Source of the DNA: Sva-07 sp963728195
GTDB lineage: Bacteria; Actinomycetota; Acidimicrobiia; Acidimicrobiales; Ilumatobacteraceae
Reading direction: 5' to 3'
Assembly (NCBI GenBank): GCA_963728195.1
Contig: CAVSIX010000005.1
Coordinates: 62,001 to 126,000, forward strand
Length of the DNA: 64,000 bases
Below, in pieces: positions 44,063 through 52,956 of this stretch; position 1 is the first letter of the stretch, and every line of letters starts with the position of its first letter. Under the pieces are notes generated by a model that saw only the letters and a list, made by a program, of their open reading frames with translations, did not search any database and was not told the origin of the DNA. Both the position numbers and the translations under genes were made by a program.

Positions 44063-45208
44063 ATGCGCACGCTGTACGACGCCGATCACGAAGCCTTCCG
44101 CGAATCGTTCGCCTCGTTCGTCGCGAAGGAGGTGACGCCGCACTACCTCGAGTGGGAGGAGGCCGGCATCGCACCGCGCGAGATGTACGCGTCCGCGGGC
44201 CAGTACGGGTTCGTCGGCATGGCGATCCCCGAGCAGTACGGCGGCGGCGGGAGCGACGACTTCCGCTTCAACGCGATCCTCAGCGAGGAGTTCAACGCCG
44301 CAGGGATCGGCGGTGCCGGGCTCGGCCTCACCCTCCACAACGACATCTGCACGCCGTACTTCATCGAGTACTGCACCGACGAGCAGGCCCAGCGGTGGAT
44401 GCCCGGCATCGCGTCGGGCGAGCTGATCACCGCCATCGCGATGACGGAGCCGGGCACGGGATCCGACCTCGCCGGCATCGCCACGACGGCGATCCGCGAC
44501 GGCGACGAGTACGTCGTCAACGGCTCGAAGACGTTCATCACCAACGGCATCAACTCCGACCTGGTGATCGTCGCGGCGAAGACCGACCCGACCGAGCGTC
44601 ACGCGGGCTTGTCGCTGTTGGTCGTCGAGCGCGGCATGGAGGGCTTCGAGCGGGGCCGCAACCTCGACAAGATCGGCATGCACAGCCAGGACACCGCCGA
44701 GCTGTTCTTCAACGACGTGCGGGTGCCGGTCGCCAACCGCCTCGGCGACGAGGGCAAGGGCTTTGCCTACCTGGCCGCCAACCTCGCGCAGGAGCGGCTG
44801 TCGATCGCCGTCGCCGGCGTGTCGGCGGCTCGGGCGGCGTTGGGCTGGACGCTCGACTACGTCGGCGAGCGCACGGCGTTCGGCAAGTCGATCGGCACGT
44901 TCCAGAACACCAAGTTCGTGCTCGCCGAGGTGGCGACCGAGATCGACGTCACCCAGGCCTACGTCGACCAGTGCATCCTGCAGCTCAATGCGAGGCAGCT
45001 CACCCCGGCGATGGCGGCGCAGGCCAAGTACTGGTGCACCGATCTGCAGAACCGGGTCGTCGACCGCTGCCTGCAGCTGTTCGGCGGGTACGGCTACATG
45101 ACCGAGTACCCGATCGGCCGCGCTTACGTCGACGCTCGCGTGACGTCGATCTACGGTGGCACCAACGAGGTCATGAAGACGATCATCGCCAAGTCGATCG
45201 GGCTGTGA
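44063..45208 (+). CDS. Acyl-CoA dehydrogenase, long-chain type
   Basis: A 381-residue flavoenzyme. TEPGTGSDLAGI and NGSKTFITNG are the FAD and substrate signatures, GERTAFGKSIGTFQ and LQLFGGYGYMTEYP the second conserved set. At the usual catalytic Glu (YEGT) this protein has YGGTNEVMK, as in long-chain and isovaleryl types where the base sits on another helix. It introduces the first double bond in acyl-CoA. A Dabb-family gene starts 7 bases after the stop, so the two are probably one operon. Confidence 0.92.
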   Translation: MRTLYDADHEAFRESFASFVAKEVTPHYLEWEEAGIAPREMYASAGQYGFVGMAIPEQYGGGGSDDFRFNAILSEEFNAAGIGGAGLGLTLHNDICTPYFIEYCTDEQAQRWMPGIASGELITAIAMTEPGTGSDLAGIATTAIRDGDEYVVNGSKTFITNGINSDLVIVAAKTDPTERHAGLSLLVVERGMEGFERGRNLDKIGMHSQDTAELFFNDVRVPVANRLGDEGKGFAYLAANLAQERLSIAVAGVSAARAALGWTLDYVGERTAFGKSIGTFQNTKFVLAEVATEIDVTQAYVDQCILQLNARQLTPAMAAQAKYWCTDLQNRVVDRCLQLFGGYGYMTEYPIGRAYVDARVTSIYGGTNEVMKTIIAKSIGL

Positions 45209-45215
45209 CGTCGAG

Positions 45216-45515
45216 ATGATCCGCCACGTCGTCATGTTCCGCTGGAACGACTCCGTCACCGACGAACAGCTCGTCGAGGTGGCGGCCGCACTCGATGCGC
45301 TGCCCGCCGCGATCCCCGAGATCGTCGCGTACCGCCATGGCCGAGACCTCGGTCTCGCGCCGACGAACTTCCAGTACTCGATCACCGCCGACTGCGCCGA
45401 CGTCGCCGGGTTCGAGGCCTACCGCGATCACCCCGAACACCAGCGCTTCATCGCCGAGCACATCACCGGCCGTGTCGCCGAGCGCGTCGCCGTGCAGTTC
45501 GAGTACTGGGCGTGA
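45216..45515 (+). CDS. Dabb-family (stress-responsive alpha/beta barrel) protein
   Basis: A 99-residue single-domain protein. MIRHVVMFRW, the central TNFQYSITADCADVAGFEAYRDHPEHQRF and the closing strand VAVQFEYW match Dabb, a dimeric ferredoxin-like fold. Roles vary from polyketide cyclases to hydrocarbon enzymes. It follows the acyl-CoA dehydrogenase by 7 bases. A hairpin at 45518 directly after the stop separates it from the convergent gene. Confidence 0.88.
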   Translation: MIRHVVMFRWNDSVTDEQLVEVAAALDALPAAIPEIVAYRHGRDLGLAPTNFQYSITADCADVAGFEAYRDHPEHQRFIAEHITGRVAERVAVQFEYWA

Positions 45516-45517
45516 CC

Positions 45518-45548
45518 GTTACGCCTGGGGTCTGACCCCTGGTGTAAC
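45518..45548. terminator. Bidirectional hairpin with GGGGTCTGACCCC core
   Basis: A near-perfect 15-base stem (45518-45532 with 45534-45548) separates two convergent genes and overlaps the stop of the minus-strand gene. The core GGGGTC-T-GACCCC resembles a common actinobacterial intergenic palindrome. It probably ends transcription from both sides. Confidence 0.7.
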
Positions 45549-46634
45549 GCGGCGGCGGAGCTGGTGTTTCCAGAGGCCGAGGGCGCCGAGGCCGACGGGG
45601 ATGATCGCCAGCCACGTGAGGATGCGGAACACGAGCACCGCAGCACTGATCTGGTTGACGTACTCGGGCCCCGCCGCCGCGGTCAGCATCCCGATGTAGG
45701 CGATCTCGCTGACGCCGGCATCGCCGGCGGTGATCGGGAACACCGTGAGGCCCTGCACGAGAGCGAACACGACGAACACCTCGGTCCAGCGCAGTTCGCC
45801 CTCGCCGGTACCGGTGAAGCGCAGGCACATCAGCAGCAGCGCAAACTTCGTGGCGGAGGTGAGCACGGTCGCCCACGTCGCGACGAGCCAGCGGTCGCGC
45901 AGCGTCTGCACCGCTTCGGCGCGGGCGGCGACCATCCGCGCCGGCAGGTCCTCGGGCGTCGGCTTGCGCAACAGGCGCAGCACCCTCGACCAGACCGGGG
46001 CGACGAGGCGGCCCGCCTGCTCCGTGCGCTTCTCCGAGCCGAGTACGAACGCCAGCACGACGACGGCGAGCCCGACGATCAGGCAGATCGTGACCACGGT
46101 CTGGAGCGTGTCGCTCATCGGTGCATCGGACACGACGAGCCCGAGTGCGGCGATCACGGGCAACACCAGCTTGATGCCGATGCTGAAGATGCCACCGGCG
46201 GCGACGGCGAGTGCGGCCTCGCTCGTCGTGCGCCCCCACGACGTCAGCATCCGGTACCGGATCGGCAGGTCGCTGGGTCCTGGCACCACCGACGTGATCG
46301 ACGCCGGACCGAGGAACGCGACGATGCCGTGGCGAACCGCGAGCCCCGGCACGAGCGATGCCGTCAGCAGGCCCTGGGCGGCGATCCAGAGGATCCACAT
46401 GCTGGCGAGCGAAATGATCTCGGCGTCGTCGAGCGACCGGACGGCGTCGGCGATCTCGTCGATGTTCAGGTCGACGAACGTCCTCGCGAGGATCCACGTC
46501 GAGACGCCGAGCGCGACGACGATGAAGACGATGCGCAGCACGATCTTGCGCACGCTCGGCGGTGGTACCTCCGGGATCTCGACGTCGAGAGCGTGGCCGA
46601 TTGCACCGTCGGCGGGGTCGTCAGCTGTCGTCAT
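45519..46634 (-). CDS. Flippase-like membrane protein, LPG_synthase_TM (UPF0104) family
   Basis: A 371-residue protein with about eight transmembrane helices after a short Pro-rich cytoplasmic end. VQGLTVFPITAGDAGVSEIAYIGML near the C-terminus is the family signature, and GIVAFLGPASITSVVPGP an earlier one. No catalytic domain is attached. Relatives move or modify lipid-linked sugars or lysyl-lipids. The start at 46634 overlaps by 14 bases the end of the CREST-acyltransferase fusion gene, so both are co-translated and probably act on the same lipid. A second, larger family member is at 6756-9230. Confidence 0.78.
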   Translation of the reverse strand: MTTADDPADGAIGHALDVEIPEVPPPSVRKIVLRIVFIVVALGVSTWILARTFVDLNIDEIADAVRSLDDAEIISLASMWILWIAAQGLLTASLVPGLAVRHGIVAFLGPASITSVVPGPSDLPIRYRMLTSWGRTTSEAALAVAAGGIFSIGIKLVLPVIAALGLVVSDAPMSDTLQTVVTICLIVGLAVVVLAFVLGSEKRTEQAGRLVAPVWSRVLRLLRKPTPEDLPARMVAARAEAVQTLRDRWLVATWATVLTSATKFALLLMCLRFTGTGEGELRWTEVFVVFALVQGLTVFPITAGDAGVSEIAYIGMLTAAAGPEYVNQISAAVLVFRILTWLAIIPVGLGALGLWKHQLRRRVTPGVRPQA

Positions 46635-48579
46635 GGTCGTCTCCGACACTCTCACGTACCGCGTCGGCGACCGCGGACCGGGCGGCGAGCACCGGCGCGA
46701 CGAGGCCGATCCTGTCGCGCACCCGGACACGCCCGATCAGTACGACCGCCTGGCGGACGAGCGGCGGCCACACGATCAGTGCGACGATCCCGCCGATGGC
46801 GACGGCGACGGCGTAGGCGAACGCCGCCCAGCCATCGCCGAGCCACATGCCGACCAGCGCCCACGTCGTCAGCAACGTCACCAGCCCGGACAGGAGCCGC
46901 ACCGTCCCCTTCGTCGCCGTCGATCGCACGAGCCCGGTGCCGACGACCACGATGAACAGCGCCGGCAGGTGGATCAACGTGACGGTCACCAGCAGCGAGC
47001 CGGCGACGAACAGCACGACGGCGGAGAGCACGAGCCGGGCGATCGACACCCGCTCGGGCCGCAGCTGGCGCGCGGTGAGCCCGAGCAGCTGCAGCCTCGT
47101 CGCGAAATCTCGGTACGCCGCCGTCACCCGTTCCCGGCCCGCTGCGTCGGTGCGAGCCAGGCGCCGGGCGACGACCTCCGAATCGCCGAACGACACGTCG
47201 ACGTGACCGGTCGCATCGCTGCGTTCCTCGCGTGCTGCGGCCCGGAGCATCTCGCGCTCGTCGAGGTTCGCGAACTGTGGCGACACCCGCTCGAGCGCCT
47301 CGGTGATACGCGCAGTCAGCGCACCGGTGTCGGCCCGATCCGGCTCGCCGTCACCGCCGAGGCCCGCTCCGGCGAAGTCACCCACCACGATCGGCTCGCC
47401 GAACATGACCACCGCCCGGCTGCGCGTCTCGACCTTGCTCTCGAACGCCATGCCGATCGGGACGATCACCACGTCGGGTGCCGTGGGGAGCGCGCCGAGC
47501 GCGATGCGCGCCGCGCCCGACTTCACGCGGTCGAGTCCGGCACGGTCGCCGGTGGTGCCTTCGGGGAAGATGGCGACGGTGGCGCCCTGCGAGAGTTCGC
47601 GGTGGCAGGCGTCGAACACCGAGGCGTTGTCGCTCGCCCGGTCGCCGTCGGCGGTGCGGTGGACGGGCAGCACGCCGGCCAGCCACAGGAACGGTCGGGC
47701 GGCGGCGACCTTCCACAGCGCGGCCTTCGCCAGGAATCTCGGTAGGCGGCCGAGCACGCCGGCGACCACGACCGGATCGACGAAGCCGTTGCCGTGGTTG
47801 GCGACGATCAACACCGGACGATCGCGAGGCAGACGGTCGCGCCAGCGAACGTCGACCGATCGATGGAACGCCAGTACCAGCCCCCGAGCGACGAGACCGA
47901 GCGTGCGATCGGTGAACCGCCGGAACAGGCGCGGGGCATGGGCGGGGTCGACGGCGGCGTAGGCCCGATCCACCCAGGCAAGGGTGATCACCGCCGTCAG
48001 CGTGTGCCACAGCCCGTGCGGTTGGAGCCACGAGTCGGCGTTGCACGCCGGTGAACCGGGCGTGCCGAGCGCCCAGGTCGCGACCGCGATTCCGCCGAGC
48101 CCGATCAGCGGCCACGACCAGATGGGAGTCATCTCACGTCGGTGGGCGATCGCCGAGGCGACGACGATCACGCCGATCGTCACCGCAACCGCGGCGTTGG
48201 TCGCTCCGGGCGACAGCGCCCACACCGCTGCCGACACGCCGAGGCCGACCAGCATCCCGAGCAGCGAGCCGGCGTCGCACCGGCTGCGCAACCTCCCGAC
48301 GTGCCAGCCCGCGACGAAGCCCAGCGCACCGATCAGTGGCACGTCGTGGAGGAACTGGCCGACGTCGCTGTCGGAGCCGTGGTACAGCAGGCTGCCGAAT
48401 CCTTCGGCGACGGCGATCGCCGCCAACCCGTACACCGCCCGCGGCAGCCGGCTTCGTCGGACCTCCCACGCCAGCACGAACCCGGCGGCGACGTAGGCGA
48501 GTGACGTCCAGGCGTTGACGTCCTGCTCGAGCAACCACTCGTCGCGCAGCTCGCAGTCCGACGTGTCGTTCGTACTCAC
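46621..48579 (-). CDS. CREST/ceramidase-like hydrolase fused to a PlsC-like acyltransferase
   Basis: A 652-residue membrane protein. Residues 1-205 form a seven-helix unit with the metal-site pattern of the CREST (alkaline ceramidase) superfamily: S63-x3-H67, D79 and H188-x3-H192. Residues 235-420 form an acyltransferase domain, with NHGNGFVDP (261-269) resembling the NQFVDP form of glycerol-phosphate acyltransferases and FPEGTTGD as motif III. A helical pair ends the protein (about 550-615). A lipid hydrolase linked to an acyltransferase suggests lipid remodelling in one chain. It overlaps a flippase-like gene downstream. I know of no described protein with this architecture. Confidence 0.7.
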   Translation of the reverse strand: MSTNDTSDCELRDEWLLEQDVNAWTSLAYVAAGFVLAWEVRRSRLPRAVYGLAAIAVAEGFGSLLYHGSDSDVGQFLHDVPLIGALGFVAGWHVGRLRSRCDAGSLLGMLVGLGVSAAVWALSPGATNAAVAVTIGVIVVASAIAHRREMTPIWSWPLIGLGGIAVATWALGTPGSPACNADSWLQPHGLWHTLTAVITLAWVDRAYAAVDPAHAPRLFRRFTDRTLGLVARGLVLAFHRSVDVRWRDRLPRDRPVLIVANHGNGFVDPVVVAGVLGRLPRFLAKAALWKVAAARPFLWLAGVLPVHRTADGDRASDNASVFDACHRELSQGATVAIFPEGTTGDRAGLDRVKSGAARIALGALPTAPDVVIVPIGMAFESKVETRSRAVVMFGEPIVVGDFAGAGLGGDGEPDRADTGALTARITEALERVSPQFANLDEREMLRAAAREERSDATGHVDVSFGDSEVVARRLARTDAAGRERVTAAYRDFATRLQLLGLTARQLRPERVSIARLVLSAVVLFVAGSLLVTVTLIHLPALFIVVVGTGLVRSTATKGTVRLLSGLVTLLTTWALVGMWLGDGWAAFAYAVAVAIGGIVALIVWPPLVRQAVVLIGRVRVRDRIGLVAPVLAARSAVADAVRESVGDDHDDS

Positions 48580-48613
48580 GCCGGCGTTCGATTCGGCCGG
48601 CGTGGGCTGGCAT

Positions 48614-48667
48614 GCTGGCCCGGCTGGCCCGGCTGGCCCGGCTGGCCCGGCTGGCCCGGCTGGTGCG
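48614..48667. repeat. 9-bp tandem repeat, five perfect units and one variant
   Basis: GCTGGCCCG repeats five times perfectly and once with two changes, filling most of the 88-base gap between two minus-strand genes and ending one base before the stop codon of the membrane protein gene. It can only be read as a glycine/proline-rich peptide and is not part of a gene. Confidence 0.93.
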
Positions 48668-49333
48668 TCACCGCTCGAGCGTTGCGGGGTGCGTGCTCAC
48701 CGGGCCGACACCGGTCGTCCACGCCTGGCGCAGCGTCTCGCGACGGCGATCGACGTCGGTGAACTGGGCGATGACGCCGGCGACGACCAACCCGCCGTAG
48801 ATGACGAACCACCACCAGTCGTCGGCGACGTACTCGGTGGTCGTGGCGATGTCGAAGTCCTCGAGGTCGACGGTGCCGAACAGCAGCATCAGCCCGGCGA
48901 CGATCGTGCTGGCGCCCGCAAGCGCCGTCAGCACGGTCAGCAGCACCATCGGCAGGTCGCCGACGATCGCGACGAAGGCCAGCGCCAGGGCGAGCGCGAC
49001 GCCGCTGAACACGATCACCCACGACCACGTCACGCCGAGCGCGACCATCAGGCTGGTGCCGAGTGTGAACCCGATCGCCATCATCCCGATGACGACGGAC
49101 ACCTCGTAGTAGAGGTAGGCGATCACGCCGAAGACGACGGCCATGGCGAGGCCGATCAGCCAACCGAGGGCGTTGCCGAGGAACCCGGCGTCGCCGGACA
49201 CGAGACCGGCGCCGAGCATGAATCCGGCGAAGGCTCCCCACAGCGGAATCACCAGTCGCATGGCGAGGTAGCCGCGGAAGCAGAAGACGGCGCCGGTGAG
49301 CACGGCGATGATGCCGACCACGATGTCATTCAT
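48668..49333 (-). CDS. Multi-pass membrane protein of unknown function
   Basis: A 221-residue protein with about seven transmembrane helices, starting MNDIVVGIIAVLTGAVFCFRGY. GAFAGFMLGAGL and later small-residue-rich helices resemble DUF4203-type proteins. After the last long loop (DLEDFDIATTTEYVADDWWW) there is one more helix and a short basic tail. Nothing suggests an enzyme. It is 88 bases upstream of the fusion gene on the same strand, with the 9-bp repeat between, and divergent from a universal stress protein gene. Confidence 0.65.
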   Translation of the reverse strand: MNDIVVGIIAVLTGAVFCFRGYLAMRLVIPLWGAFAGFMLGAGLVSGDAGFLGNALGWLIGLAMAVVFGVIAYLYYEVSVVIGMMAIGFTLGTSLMVALGVTWSWVIVFSGVALALALAFVAIVGDLPMVLLTVLTALAGASTIVAGLMLLFGTVDLEDFDIATTTEYVADDWWWFVIYGGLVVAGVIAQFTDVDRRRETLRQAWTTGVGPVSTHPATLER

Positions 49334-49397
49334 GTCGACACTCTTGCAGAGCCGTCGGACACTGGTGTGACCATTGCGCAGGCGCGAGACTCCGAGC

Positions 49398-49850
49398 ATG
49401 GCTGCCTCTCTCGTCCTGCTCTGCACCGACGGTTCGGATCTCGCGTTGACCGCGATCCGCCAGGGTCTCGATCTGCTGGCAGCGCCCGACCGCATCGTGC
49501 TGATGTCGGTCGCCTCACCGATCGATCCGACGCTGGTGACCGGGACGGGATTCGCCGGCGGCGTGATGACCTACGACGAGAAGAACGACCTGGTCGAGGC
49601 CCAGCAGAGCGCCGCCCAGACGCACCTCGACGAGACGGTCGCTGAACTCGGACTCACCAACGCCGAGACGATGGTCGTGATGGGCGACGCCGGCCACGAG
49701 ATCTGCCGGCTCGCCGAGGAGCTGCCGGCGAGCGTGGTCGTGTTGGGCACCCACGGCCGCGGTGGGATCAAGCGAGCGCTGATGGGCTCGACATCCGACC
49801 ACGTCGTTCGCCACTGCGTCTGTCCCGTGCTCGTCCAAGGCGCCGGCTGA
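49398..49850 (+). CDS. Universal stress protein (UspA family)
   Basis: A 150-residue single-domain protein. LLCTDGSDLALTAIRQG opens the fold and the ATP-binding signature GTHGRGGIKRALMGSTSDHVV is intact, so it should bind ATP. Such proteins accumulate on stress or growth arrest. ATG 49398 is chosen by fit to the family start. It is monocistronic, divergent from the membrane protein gene with 64 bases between. Confidence 0.9.
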   Translation: MAASLVLLCTDGSDLALTAIRQGLDLLAAPDRIVLMSVASPIDPTLVTGTGFAGGVMTYDEKNDLVEAQQSAAQTHLDETVAELGLTNAETMVVMGDAGHEICRLAEELPASVVVLGTHGRGGIKRALMGSTSDHVVRHCVCPVLVQGAG

Positions 49851-49896
49851 CCCGGTCCCTCGAACACCGCCCTGCGTCGAGCGGTGGGAGTGGCGG

Positions 49897-50397
49897 TCAG
49901 CAGGTGATGTCGAAGACGACGGTGGCGGCGTCGAACTCGACCTCGGCGCGCAGGCTCGTGCCGTCGATCGTGTAGTCGTCGACGACGGTGGAATCGACGC
50001 CGATGGTCGCTCCGGCGGTGTCCTGCACCACGTTGAACACGACCGTGCGCTCGTCGAGCGTGGCGGCGATGTCGACGTAGCCCTCGCGGTCCGGTGGATC
50101 GACCACACACGAGGAGAAGTCGCCACCGTCGTCGACGAAGCCGTCGACCGGGTACACCTCGCCGTCGATCGCGACGGTGCCGAACGGTGGCGCGGCGCCG
50201 GTCGGTGCAGCGGTGTCCGACAGGGCGGGGGAGTCGACGGTGGCGCCGGGCACCGAACCGAAATCCTCGTTCAGGTCGCCGCGCTCGTCGGTGAGGCCAT
50301 CGTCGTCGGAGTCGCAGGCGACCAGTGCACCCACCAGCACGAGCGGGGTGAGAAGGGCCGCGAGCCGGCGGCGGTCGAGCGGTCGAGTGAGTTGCAC
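49897..50397 (-). CDS. Putative lipoprotein
   Basis: A 166-residue secreted protein. The signal peptide ends in the lipobox VGALVAC, followed by an acidic DSDDDGLTDERGD linker resembling a calcium-binding loop. The mature domain contains two Cys (SSCVVD and the terminal ITC) that could form a disulfide. GTG 50397 places the basic N-terminus just before the hydrophobic core. The domain is not recognised. It is divergent from the sulfatase operon. Confidence 0.65.
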   Translation of the reverse strand: MQLTRPLDRRRLAALLTPLVLVGALVACDSDDDGLTDERGDLNEDFGSVPGATVDSPALSDTAAPTGAAPPFGTVAIDGEVYPVDGFVDDGGDFSSCVVDPPDREGYVDIAATLDERTVVFNVVQDTAGATIGVDSTVVDDYTIDGTSLRAEVEFDAATVVFDITC

Positions 50398-50542
50398 GAT
50401 CGTGGGCTGCCCCAGCTCCGAGCGGCACAAACATCCCGGTGCCGCCCGGCGGAGGGCTCGCCGAGCGCTAGTCGATCGTCTAATGTGCCGCGCTCGCGCC
50501 ACATTCCGACGGTCGGATCGGCGAGACACCTCGAGGAGCAAC

Positions 50543-52045
50543 ATGCCCAACGGCAAGCCCAACATCCTGGTCATCTGGGGCGACGACATCGGGATCACCA
50601 ACCTGTCGTGTTACAGCGACGGCCTGATGGGATATCGCACGCCGAACATCGACCGCATCGCGCAGGAGGGCGTTCGGTTCACCGACTACTACGGCGAGCA
50701 GAGCTGCACCGCAGGCCGAGCGGCGTTCATCACCGGCCAGAACCCGTACCGCACGGGGCTCACCAAGGTCGGCTTCCCCGGCGCCGACATCGGGATCCGT
50801 GCCGAGGATCCGACGATCGCCACGGCACTCAAGGCGCAGGGCTACACCACCGGGCAGTTCGGCAAGAACCATCTCGGCGACAAGGACGAGTTCCTGCCGA
50901 CGATGCACGGCTTCGACGAGTTCTTCGGCAACCTCTACCACCTCAACGCCGAGGAGGAGCCCGAGCAGGACGACTACCCGAGCGAGGAGGAGTTCCCGAA
51001 CTTCCGCAAGAACTTCGGGCCCCGCGGCGTGATTCATTCGTGGGCCAACGGTGACGGCACGCAGCGCATCGAGGACACCGGTCCGCTCACCCGCGAGCGG
51101 ATGAAGACCGTCGACGAGGAGATCCTCCCGGAGGCGCTGCGGTTCATGGGCGACGCCACGGAGAACGACACCCCCTTCTTCGTGTGGTTCAACACCACGC
51201 ACATGCACTTCCGCACACACATCAAAGACGGCAGCCGCGGCAAGGCGGGGCGGTGGCAGTCCGAGTACCACGACGTGATGTGCGATCACGACGAACTCGT
51301 CGGCCAGATCCTCGACTTCCTCGACGAACGCGGCCTCGCCGACGACACGATCGTGATGTACTCGACCGACAACGGGCCGCACCTGAACACGTGGCCCGAC
51401 GCAGGCATGACGCCGTTCCGCAACGAGAAGAACTCGAACTGGGAAGGTGCGTACCGGGTGCCGGCGATGGTGCGCTGGCCGGACCACATCCCCGCCGGCG
51501 AGGTGCGCAACGGGATCGTGAGCCACAACGACTGGTTCGTGACGTTCCTCTCGGCTGCCGGTGACAAGGACATCAAGGACGAGATGAAGGCGGGCCGCGA
51601 GATCGACGGCACCACCTATCGGGTGCACCTCGACGGCCACGACCAACTCGACTACCTCACCGGTGCCACCGACGAGAGCCCGCGTCAGCACTTCTTCTAC
51701 GTCTCCGATGACGGCGACCTCACGGCGTTGCGCTTCGACAACTGGAAGATCGTCTTTCTCGAGCAGCGCGCCGTCGGCACGCTGCAGGTGTGGGCCGAGC
51801 CGTACACGGAACTGCGTGTGCCCAAGATCTTCAACCTGCGCACCGACCCCTACGAGCGCGCCGACATCACGTCGAACACGTACTTCGACTGGATGATCGA
51901 CCGGGCCTGGGTGCTCGTGCCGGCACAGATGTACGTCGCCAACATGCTGAGGACCCTGATCGAGTTCCCGCCCCGGCAGGAACCGGCCAGCTTCACCATC
52001 GAGAAGGTGCTCGCCAAGCTGCAGGCCGGGGTCTCGAGCGCGTGA
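50543..52045 (+). CDS. Arylsulfatase-type sulfatase
   Basis: A 500-residue type I sulfatase. The formylglycine site is C55-T-A-G-R59 (CxAxR form) in QSCTAGRAAF, and metal-binding acids are in IWGDDIG near residues 14-15 and YSTDNGPHL. The cysteine must be converted to formylglycine, and the gene directly downstream encodes the enzyme that does this, overlapping as GTGA. No signal peptide is visible, so the protein is probably cytoplasmic or uses another route. ATG 50543 has a GAGGAGC ribosome site. The substrate, a sulfate ester, is unknown. Confidence 0.93.
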   Translation: MPNGKPNILVIWGDDIGITNLSCYSDGLMGYRTPNIDRIAQEGVRFTDYYGEQSCTAGRAAFITGQNPYRTGLTKVGFPGADIGIRAEDPTIATALKAQGYTTGQFGKNHLGDKDEFLPTMHGFDEFFGNLYHLNAEEEPEQDDYPSEEEFPNFRKNFGPRGVIHSWANGDGTQRIEDTGPLTRERMKTVDEEILPEALRFMGDATENDTPFFVWFNTTHMHFRTHIKDGSRGKAGRWQSEYHDVMCDHDELVGQILDFLDERGLADDTIVMYSTDNGPHLNTWPDAGMTPFRNEKNSNWEGAYRVPAMVRWPDHIPAGEVRNGIVSHNDWFVTFLSAAGDKDIKDEMKAGREIDGTTYRVHLDGHDQLDYLTGATDESPRQHFFYVSDDGDLTALRFDNWKIVFLEQRAVGTLQVWAEPYTELRVPKIFNLRTDPYERADITSNTYFDWMIDRAWVLVPAQMYVANMLRTLIEFPPRQEPASFTIEKVLAKLQAGVSSA

Positions 52046-52956
52046 TCGAGCTCCCGGCGGGCACGTTCCGCATGGGCTCCGACCACCACTATCCGGAGGA
52101 GGCGCCGGCACATCTCGTCCACGTCGATGCGTTCTCGATCAGCCCGACGACGGTCACGAACGAGCAGTTCGCCGCGTTCGTCGAGGCCACCGGCTACGTC
52201 ACCGTCGCCGAGCGCTCACTCGATCCGGCGGACTTTCCTGGCGCACCGCGGGAGAACCTCGTCGCCGGATCGCTCGTCTTCACGATGACGCCGGGGCCGG
52301 TCGATCTCCGTCACCTGAGCCAGTGGTGGACGTGGACGCCCGGCGCGTCGTGGCGTCGTCCCGAGGGTCCCAGGTCGTCGATCCACGAACGGATGGACCA
52401 TCCGGTCGTGCACGTCGCGTTCGAGGACGCCGAGGCCTACGCCACCTGGGCGGGCGAGGAGCTGCCGAGCGAGGCCGAATGGGAGTACGCCGCCCGCGGC
52501 GGTGCGCAAGGTCGGGCGTTCGTGTGGGGCGACGACGCAGTGCCCGGCGGCGTCCATCTCGCGAACTTCTGGCAGGGTGACTTTCCCTGGCGCAACAGCG
52601 AAGCCGACGGCTTCGCCGGCACTGCGCCGGTCGGATCGTTCCCTCCGAACGGTTTCGGGCTGTTCGACATGGCCGGCAACGTGTGGGAGTGGACGGCCGA
52701 CTGGTACGCGTCGCAGCATCCCGCCGACGCCGACACGCCCTGCTGTGTGCCGGCGAACCCCCGCGGCCCCGACGCCGAATCGAGCTTCGACCCGGCGCAG
52801 CCGCAGTTCCGCATCCCGCGCAAGGTGATCAAGGGTGGCTCGTTCCTCTGCGCGGACAACTACTGTCAGCGCTATCGCCCTGCAGCTCGCCGTCCTCAGA
52901 TGGTCGACACCGGCATGAGCCACATCGGCTTGCGCACGATCCGTCGCGGAACATGA
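52042..52956 (+). CDS. Formylglycine-generating enzyme
   Basis: A 304-residue FGE-sulfatase domain protein. GTFRMGSDHHYPEEAP opens the domain, LPSEAEWEYAARGG and GNVWEWTADW are family hallmarks, and GGSFLCADNYCQRYR carries the copper-binding cysteine pair (C270 and C275) needed for oxidation of the sulfatase cysteine. It should activate the upstream sulfatase, with which it overlaps (GTG 52042 within the stop). The next gene overlaps its own stop as ATGA. The presence of both Cys separates it from inactive relatives such as nonheme-iron EgtB types. Confidence 0.92.
   Translation: MIELPAGTFRMGSDHHYPEEAPAHLVHVDAFSISPTTVTNEQFAAFVEATGYVTVAERSLDPADFPGAPRENLVAGSLVFTMTPGPVDLRHLSQWWTWTPGASWRRPEGPRSSIHERMDHPVVHVAFEDAEAYATWAGEELPSEAEWEYAARGGAQGRAFVWGDDAVPGGVHLANFWQGDFPWRNSEADGFAGTAPVGSFPPNGFGLFDMAGNVWEWTADWYASQHPADADTPCCVPANPRGPDAESSFDPAQPQFRIPRKVIKGGSFLCADNYCQRYRPAARRPQMVDTGMSHIGLRTIRRGT

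Noticed and set aside
48576..49241. Frame with a Gly-Gln-Pro collagen-like repeat
   Set aside because: It comes from the 9-bp repeat in a shadow frame; the membrane protein in the proper frame ends before the repeat.
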